Origin: Hordeum vulgare subsp. vulgare
Lineage: Eukaryota > Streptophyta > Magnoliopsida > Poales > Poaceae
Length of the DNA stretch: 64,000 nt
Direction: 5' to 3'
Assembly (NCBI RefSeq): GCF_904849725.1
Contig: NC_058519.1
Location: 578,082,676-578,146,675 of the forward strand
A model generated the notes under the pieces. The model was given only the letters and a program-made list of their open reading frames with translations. It did no database searches and was not told the origin of the DNA. This document shows positions 58,238 to 64,000 of the stretch, piece after piece (within the stretch, counting starts at the first letter, position 1; every line of letters starts with the position of its first letter). Position numbers and translations under genes: made by a program.

Positions 58238-60176
58238 TCATCTATCTTAGTTCGATCATTAGTTATTTTGTGAACTAGAAGAATAAAAGTTTAGTATCGT
58301 TTTGCGTAGAGTGTTTGCTTTGTGATCTATCTATCCCTGTAACCGAGCGTGAGAATTATACAATAAAGATTAGTTTAAATTTTCTTGCTTTACTCTCATG
58401 CATCAATCATAGCAATGAAATAAAAAGAAATAGATAGATCATATGCTAAACCCATGGGGAGTGACTTCGCAAAAAAATATGTTTGGTAAAAGTTGTTGGG
58501 AGTTAACAAACATAGTGTTAGTCATTGATACAATTCATGCAAATTTATTAATGAGGAGAGGAGGTTCGCATACAAATAAACTGTCTTGGAAATATTTTCT
58601 CATTGTGAGCCCCCTCAAATATTTTTTACATGATGGAATAGTTGATGTTGGACAAGGAAGACAAACAATGAATTATGCTTGTTTGCATTCACATAGAATT
58701 TATATTGTCATGGATCCTCTAACATGTAATGCTTGTCTAGGACCTTTTGCTAGCCAAAAAATTCGCACTAAGTAGAGATACTACTTGTGCATCCATAACC
58801 CTTAAACCCAGTTTTTTGCCACGAGAGTCCACCATACCAACCTATGGATTGAATAAGATCCTTCAAGTAAGTTGTCATCGATGCATAAAGCAATAAAATT
58901 TTCTCCTAAACATGTATGATCTTTTATTGTAAGGGCAATAAGCCTTGTACGATCTTGTGATGAAAAAGGAAGAAAAGCGACAAACTGCATAATAAAGGTC
59001 ACCATCATAAGGGACAATATAAAGTGACGTTACTTTACATTAAGAGCTTGCACATACCAAATTAAAATGTGCATGACAACCTCTTCTTCCCTCTGCGAAG
59101 GGCCTATGTTCTACTTTTGTGTATTTACTTTTATGCAAGAGTCAATAATGTTTATCCCTATTCCAATCTATTCATTCTTTCGTGGCAAGCATCATGTGTT
59201 GGGAGTTGGATGTAAGTGTTCATGAGTCATTATTGTTGACATTATCCTCGGGGTAAATACGTTTGGAGGCGAAACCAATAAGCCCATATCTTCCTATGTG
59301 TCGGACGGAAATGTTTGCTCCAAAAATATGCATTGAGTGTCACCAATCATAGAAGACTAAATGATGGTTGAGTATGTGAGCTTGTTAAATAGAAAGATCT
59401 TACATAGATTCTTCTCTAAAATATGATGAATTGTGATTGTATCAATTACTAAGAACATAGCTTGTTGATTGTCAATAAATTTTATGTTCCATAGTTCAAT
59501 ACTGGGGGATAGATCATTACTTGTTTATGAGAAGTTATATGATGAAAACATGTTGCTATGTTAATATCCATGATGCTTGATACGTCTCCAACGTATCAAT
59601 AATTTGTGAAGTATTCATGCCATATTTTACCTATATTTACCTATGTTTACAATACTTCTATATTATTTTGATATATTTTATATGATTTGTTTAGAACTAA
59701 CTTGGACTGACGTTGTTTTCAATAGAATTACCGTGTTGTTGTTTTTATGCAAAAAATAAAAGTTCTCAAAGTCACACAGAACTTTTTGATGATTTTTTTG
59801 GACAATATGAGAAATACTGGAGCTAGGAACCACTAGCGGGGGGCTACGTGTGGGTCACAAGCCAACATGGCACGTCCACCCACCTGGGTGCACCCTGTTA
59901 GCTTGTGAGGGCCACGTGGCTCGAGCTGACGTAATTTCAATGCTGAAATATCCTATAAATCCAGAAACCCCCGAAAGTTAATCAAGAACTTCCGCTCTGC
60001 CGCTGCAACTGTCTCGGTAGAAGAAATCGCATTTGGATCCCTTTCTAGTTCCTTGCCGGAGAGGACAATCATCACCGGAGGCCATCTTCATCATCTTGGT
60101 GGTGTCCATGACGAGGAGGGAGTAGTTCACCCTCGGGGCTGAGGGTATGTACGAGTAGCTATGTGTTTGATCTCAT

Positions 60177-60217
<41 letters not shown>

Positions 60218-61273
60218 TTCTTGAGATGTCACAATCTTGATGTATCACGGGCTTTGTAAAAGTAGTTGGATCATATGGTATTTGTCTTTTGCTATCTTGA
60301 TGTGATGAATTGAATCTTTCCCTTTGAGAATTTGTTATGTCAGATAGAATATTGGATTTGAGATCACTCGATCTATGTCTTGCATGTGGATAAATGTGGT
60401 GACAATGGGGTGTTCCATAGATTCACATGATATATGTTTTGGTACTCAACTCGTGGATTCTCGTGGTGATAATGGGGCAATCTATGCATAGGGGTTGATA
60501 CATATTCTTGTCCTACTCTCCCCATAGAAATATTAGGGTACTCTTTGAAGTTCTTTGTGTTGGATTGAATATGATGAATGTAAAATTGTTTGATACATGT
60601 CGAATAATTAACCCATGTATACTTGAGGTGACATTGGAATATCCAGCTGACATTAGGGTTGATTAATATGTATCATAGGTCTTATTCTAGTACGAACTCT
60701 AGGGTTGTTTGTGACACTTACAGGACTATATCAATGGATTGATCATAAAGGATAACTTTGAGGTGATTCGCTGCCTACAACAATTTTATGTTATGTTCTC
60801 CACTACTTATGAACTTTGGAGTGATTCTTTGTTGCATGTTGAGGGATGATCACATGATTCTATTATGTTAGAATTGTTAGGAGATTGCATGAGTGAAAGT
60901 ATGAACCCTAGGCGTTATTTCCTAGCATTTACATCACGTTTTGCTCATTGTTACTACTTGTTACCTTGCTATTTTTTATTTATTCAGATTATGAAAATCT
61001 ATTTCTACTACCCATACTACACTTGTATCACCATCTCTTCGCTGAACATGTGCACCTATACAATTAGACATTGCATTGGGTGTGTTGGGGACACAAGATA
61101 TTTCTTGTATTTTATTGTAGGGTTGTTTGATAGATACCATCTTCATCTTACACCTCCCACGGATTGATAAACCTTAGGTCATCCACTTGAGGGAAATTTC
61201 TAGTTGTCCTACAAAACTCTGCACCTGGAGGCCCAACAACGTCTTCAAGAATAAAGTTGCGTGATGGACATCA
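58238..61273 (+). mobile_element. 3' part of an LTR retroelement: non-coding internal end plus 1696-bp LTR
   Basis: The internal remainder 58238-59577 is AT-rich, with a 110-codon open frame at 58443-58775 but no retroelement motif. The LTR 59578-61273 starts TGATACGTCTCCAACGTATC and ends GGACATCA. The LTR matches the inverted one at 35639-37334. The left part is lost at the junction with the Gypsy LTR. Confidence 0.75.
60182..60214. repeat. (CT)n microsatellite inside the LTR
   Basis: A 33-bp CT run lies about 605 bp into the LTR. Confidence 0.92.
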
Positions 61274-61308
61274 ATGCTCTCATGCCCGCATTTTGTTTTT
61301 ATCAACAC

Positions 61309-61339
<31 letters not shown>

Positions 61340-62330
61340 TGTAATTATGTGTTCATTATTACCGAGTTCGGCTTTTGCTTAAGGACAAGCGAGGTCTAAG
61401 CTTGGGGGAGTTGATACTCCCATTTTGTATTATGATTTTTTATTGATATTTTTATTGTTATTGATCATTATTCCACTTTATGATACAATTCTAATGCCTT
61501 TTCTCTCTTAATTTGCAAGGTCTACACAAAGAGGGAAATTACCAAAAACTGGAATTCTGGACGTGAAGGCCATGGAAAAACCTGGAATTTTTTAGAATCC
61601 AAATGATCTGAAACTTCACGAGGATTTTTATGGAATATATAAGAATTTTTGGAGTGAATAAGTACCATAGGGGGGCATTTGTTGGTGCCAAGTGAACAGG
61701 GCGCGCCCACTCCTTTGGGTGAGCCCTGATGGCTTGGCAGGCCCATAGGCGGCCTCCGGCCCCCTCTTCTGCTATATGATGGGTTTTGACGTAAAAAAAT
61801 CAAGAAGATACTTTTAGGACGAAGTGCCTTCATTTTTCGGCGGAAAACTTGGTAGATGCCCTTTTTCTCTCTTGCAGAGTGATTCTGCTGGGGCATCGGG
61901 GAGGGGGAAATCAAAGCCATCGTCATCACCAATGCTTCATCCTTCATGGGAGGGTCAATCTTCATCAACATCTTCATCAGAAACATCTCATCTCAAACCG
62001 TAGCTCATCTCTTGTGTGCAATCTTTCTCTCAAAACCTCAATTGGTACCTGGGGGCTACTAGTAGTGTTGATTACATCTTGAAGTTGATGCTTGTTGGTT
62101 TACTTGGTTGAAAATATTATGTTCAGATCCTTTATCATATTCATTATATCTATGATCGTAAACATGGTCATGATTTGTGGGTAGTTGCTTTTGTTCTCGA
62201 GGACATGGAAGAAGTCTTGTTATAAGTAATCATGTCAAGTTGGTATTCGTTCGATATTTTGATGATATCTATGTCGTTGCTTCCTTTAGTGGTGTGCTAC
62301 CTCGTTCGATATTTTGATGCTATCCCAGCC
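61274..62330 (+). mobile_element. Internal end and truncated LTR of a further Gypsy-like element
   Basis: A short internal end contains a (CT)n run (61309-61335) and the polypurine tract AGCTTGGGGGAG. The LTR begins TGATACTCCCATTTTGTAT at 61411. It resembles Triticeae LTRs of the TTGATACGTCCATTTTGCATC type, which I recall but cannot name with certainty. It breaks off near 62330, where a different transposon sequence begins. The phrase CGTTCGATATTTTGATG is repeated at about 62249 and 62303. Confidence 0.65.
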
Positions 62331-62396
62331 TCCAAAGCTACAACCCTCAAGTTCTCCTCTTCCCTCCACTTCCTCAACCTTTCTCCTAGTCCGGCC

Positions 62397-62924
62397 ATGG
62401 CCAGCTCAGGCTTGAAAAGCAAGTGAGAGGTCTCCTGTTTCATCGAAAAGGACACCCAAGAGCTGAAGAGAACATAGCCCACCGTGCTCCGGAGAAGGGC
62501 CAAGTCATCACCACACCAACAGACGGTGAGAGGGTTTCATTTCCCATTTTCTGCGAGGTCTAGGTTTCCCCCTCCACCCAATTGTTCGGGGCATAATGTT
62601 TTATTATGGGTTAGACTTCCATGACCTTCCCCCAAATTCCTTCCTGCACATCTCAACCTTAATCATAGTTTGTGAGGCATTCTTGCGGGTCCACCCCAAT
62701 TAGGCCTATGGCTAAAGGTCCTCAACATCAAGCCGAAGGTGGTCAAAGGCGATCAGGCGGACTATGGAGGAGCAATGTTTAGCAAACTTGCTCGGGTCCA
62801 ATGGCCGAAGGGTACATTCATAGACACCGTCAAGGCATGGCAGAGAGAATGGTTTTATATCACCGAGCCACGTGACACGGAAGGGGCAGCTCCTCCGGCA
62901 TTTAGATCTGGCCCCCCCACTCGA
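62397..62924 (+). pseudogene. PF04195-type 'putative gypsy-type transposon' protein, N-terminal part, frameshifted
   Basis: The frame opens MASSGLKSK then a stop. Downstream blocks in shifting frames read NIAHRAPEKGQVITTP, RGLGFPLHPIVRGIMFYYG, LDFHDLPPNSFLHISTLIIV and NIKPKVVKGDQADYGGAMFS, ending WFYITEPRDTEGAAPPAF. This is the conserved N-terminal domain found in many grass transposon proteins annotated under PF04195. At least two frameshifts and an early stop make it non-functional. It is cut by the inverted LTR at 62925. Confidence 0.75.
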
Positions 62925-64000
62925 TGTAGCGACCCGACTCAAGACGAGTCAAGCCTCTGGTGTTTCCGTACCATCCCAAGATCATGCTGGTACACACTCA
63001 GTACATAATGTATATATTCAAGAGTTCAATCACACAGCTTTATTAATCGAAATATCATAAAGAGTACTTTATTACAATAAAGGATTACAATAAAGTGGCT
63101 GAAGGCCATCTCATGAGATATCTAACGAAGACTAGCGGAAGCATCAGGTAGACGAGTCCATCCGACTCCCAGGGCATGTCGCTGAGCGTAGATCGTAGCC
63201 TCACTCCTGGTCGGAAAAGTACTCTGCAACATGATACGTTGCAGCCGTGTAGTTCAACATCTTGAATATGCCGGCAAGTCATCAAAGAGAGGAGTAAACA
63301 TAATAATCAACTATCTCTACATGCATATTTGGCCGGTGGGGCTAAGTTTTGCATAAAGCCAGTTTTATCCTACAACAAGAGGGGTTGTAAGCAAAATATT
63401 ACTACATTGTTTGTTGTTAACGAGATGGTTCTGCCAACCAATTCTCGTACCCGAATAGTTGTTAGCACCCACATCATTATTAAGTTGTGTCGAGAGTTCA
63501 GGGGAAATTCAATGCCTTCGGCTCAAGTTGTCCATGACCGTGGACACGGCTAATCGATTAGGTTGGGCACTCTGCAGAGTTTTGCACACGTTCCCCACAA
63601 GATTTGATCGCCTCCGGGTTTGTCCTCGCACTTCAGGGTGTTTGAAGACCGGATGATCAAAACATGGTCTTTCAACGGGTCCCTCTGAATCCGTGTCGGT
63701 GCCCATCCATTCCTACCGTTCTTCTACATCTGCTAGCACCGCCTGTCCAGAGTCGCCGCGTTGTCCAACCAAGCCAGAGCCCATAATGACTTGTGGCTGT
63801 GCAGGTAAGCCTTGAGTCTTGAAGTCTCCGTCCGTCTCTTCGAGCCTGGGTGAAGCTTTCCGCAGGATGTCATGGCCTCTCCAGCATCCCGGGCATCCAC
63901 TGGGTTCTCCAGGGAGCCGATCAACCGTCCTTCAACCAGAGTTGCATTGCGTCCGAGGTCTTGAAAAATATTGTCTTAGCCGGTCTTGATTATTTAATCA
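62925..64000 (-). mobile_element. Inverted LTR of the 3-kb Gypsy family, continues past the window
   Basis: Plus-strand TGTAGCGACCCGACTCAAGA is the reverse complement of the LTR terminus at 58237, and the match continues to the window end. About a third of the LTR is in view. It is closer in sequence to 55206-58237 than to the solo LTR at 3114. Confidence 0.88.

Noticed and set aside
62044..62060. CTACTAGTAGTG as a CACTA terminus
   Set aside because: It lies within LTR-like sequence, has no sub-terminal repeats beside it, and is a local palindrome only.
1..64000. A novel defence, toxin or biosynthetic system
   Set aside because: No cluster of co-oriented unknown genes exists. Nearly everything outside 22290-29700 is explained by nested transposable elements.

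Overview
The window is nuclear DNA of a Triticeae grass, most likely wheat or Aegilops. The evidence is a BARE/Angela-type Copia element whose LTRs begin TGTTGGAATTATGCCC, several long-LTR elements with TGATACGTCTC and TGTAACATCCC termini, CACTA elements with CACTACTAG ends, Stowaway and Tourist MITEs, and GC-rich grass-style exons. Family names come from recognition of termini and proteins, not from a search.

Layout. 1-11796: a tandem (int-LTR-int-LTR) array of a non-coding retroelement (Sabrina/WHAM-like), with a 3.16-kb solo LTR of another family nested in the first LTR (perfect 5-bp duplication AAAGT). 11797-15239: the 3' part of a CACTA transposon carrying a spliced but dead B3-like gene. 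15240-20562: a truncated, inverted Angela-type element, which itself landed in the reverse-transcriptase motif of a second Copia element (20563-22212).

22290-29700 is the only gene island. It holds a two-exon BAHD acyltransferase-like gene on the minus strand, which has lost the catalytic His-x-x-x-Asp histidine and the DFGWG motif. Head-to-head with it, 1.08 kb away, is an intact intronless PORR-domain (organellar RNA splicing) gene on the plus strand. A 1.2-kb tandem duplication begins 2 bp after the PORR stop codon, followed by coding-looking relics of an unidentified gene.

29701-34070 is a cluster of MITEs and a 380-bp foldback. 34176-37690 is the start of a second CACTA element with another B3-like fragment, interrupted by a 1696-bp solo-type LTR. 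37691-46642 is a complete, very young Angela/BARE Copia element (perfect ATTAG duplication, nearly identical LTRs) whose polyprotein nevertheless has two in-frame stops. 46908-54053 is an older inverted Angela copy. 54054-58237 is the 3' half of a chromodomain Gypsy element with a 3.03-kb LTR. 58238-64000 holds pieces of at least three further LTR elements, including a PF04195-type transposon pseudogene, and ends inside an inverted copy of the 3-kb LTR.

Only two host genes appear potentially functional, PORR with high confidence and BAHD with doubt. Nearly all the rest is nested transposable-element sequence. I saw no tRNA, rRNA, CRISPR array or novel multi-gene system. The most informative observations are the young but coding-dead Angela copy, the motif-less BAHD protein, the duplicated PORR 3' flank, and the two CACTA-associated B3-like genes.
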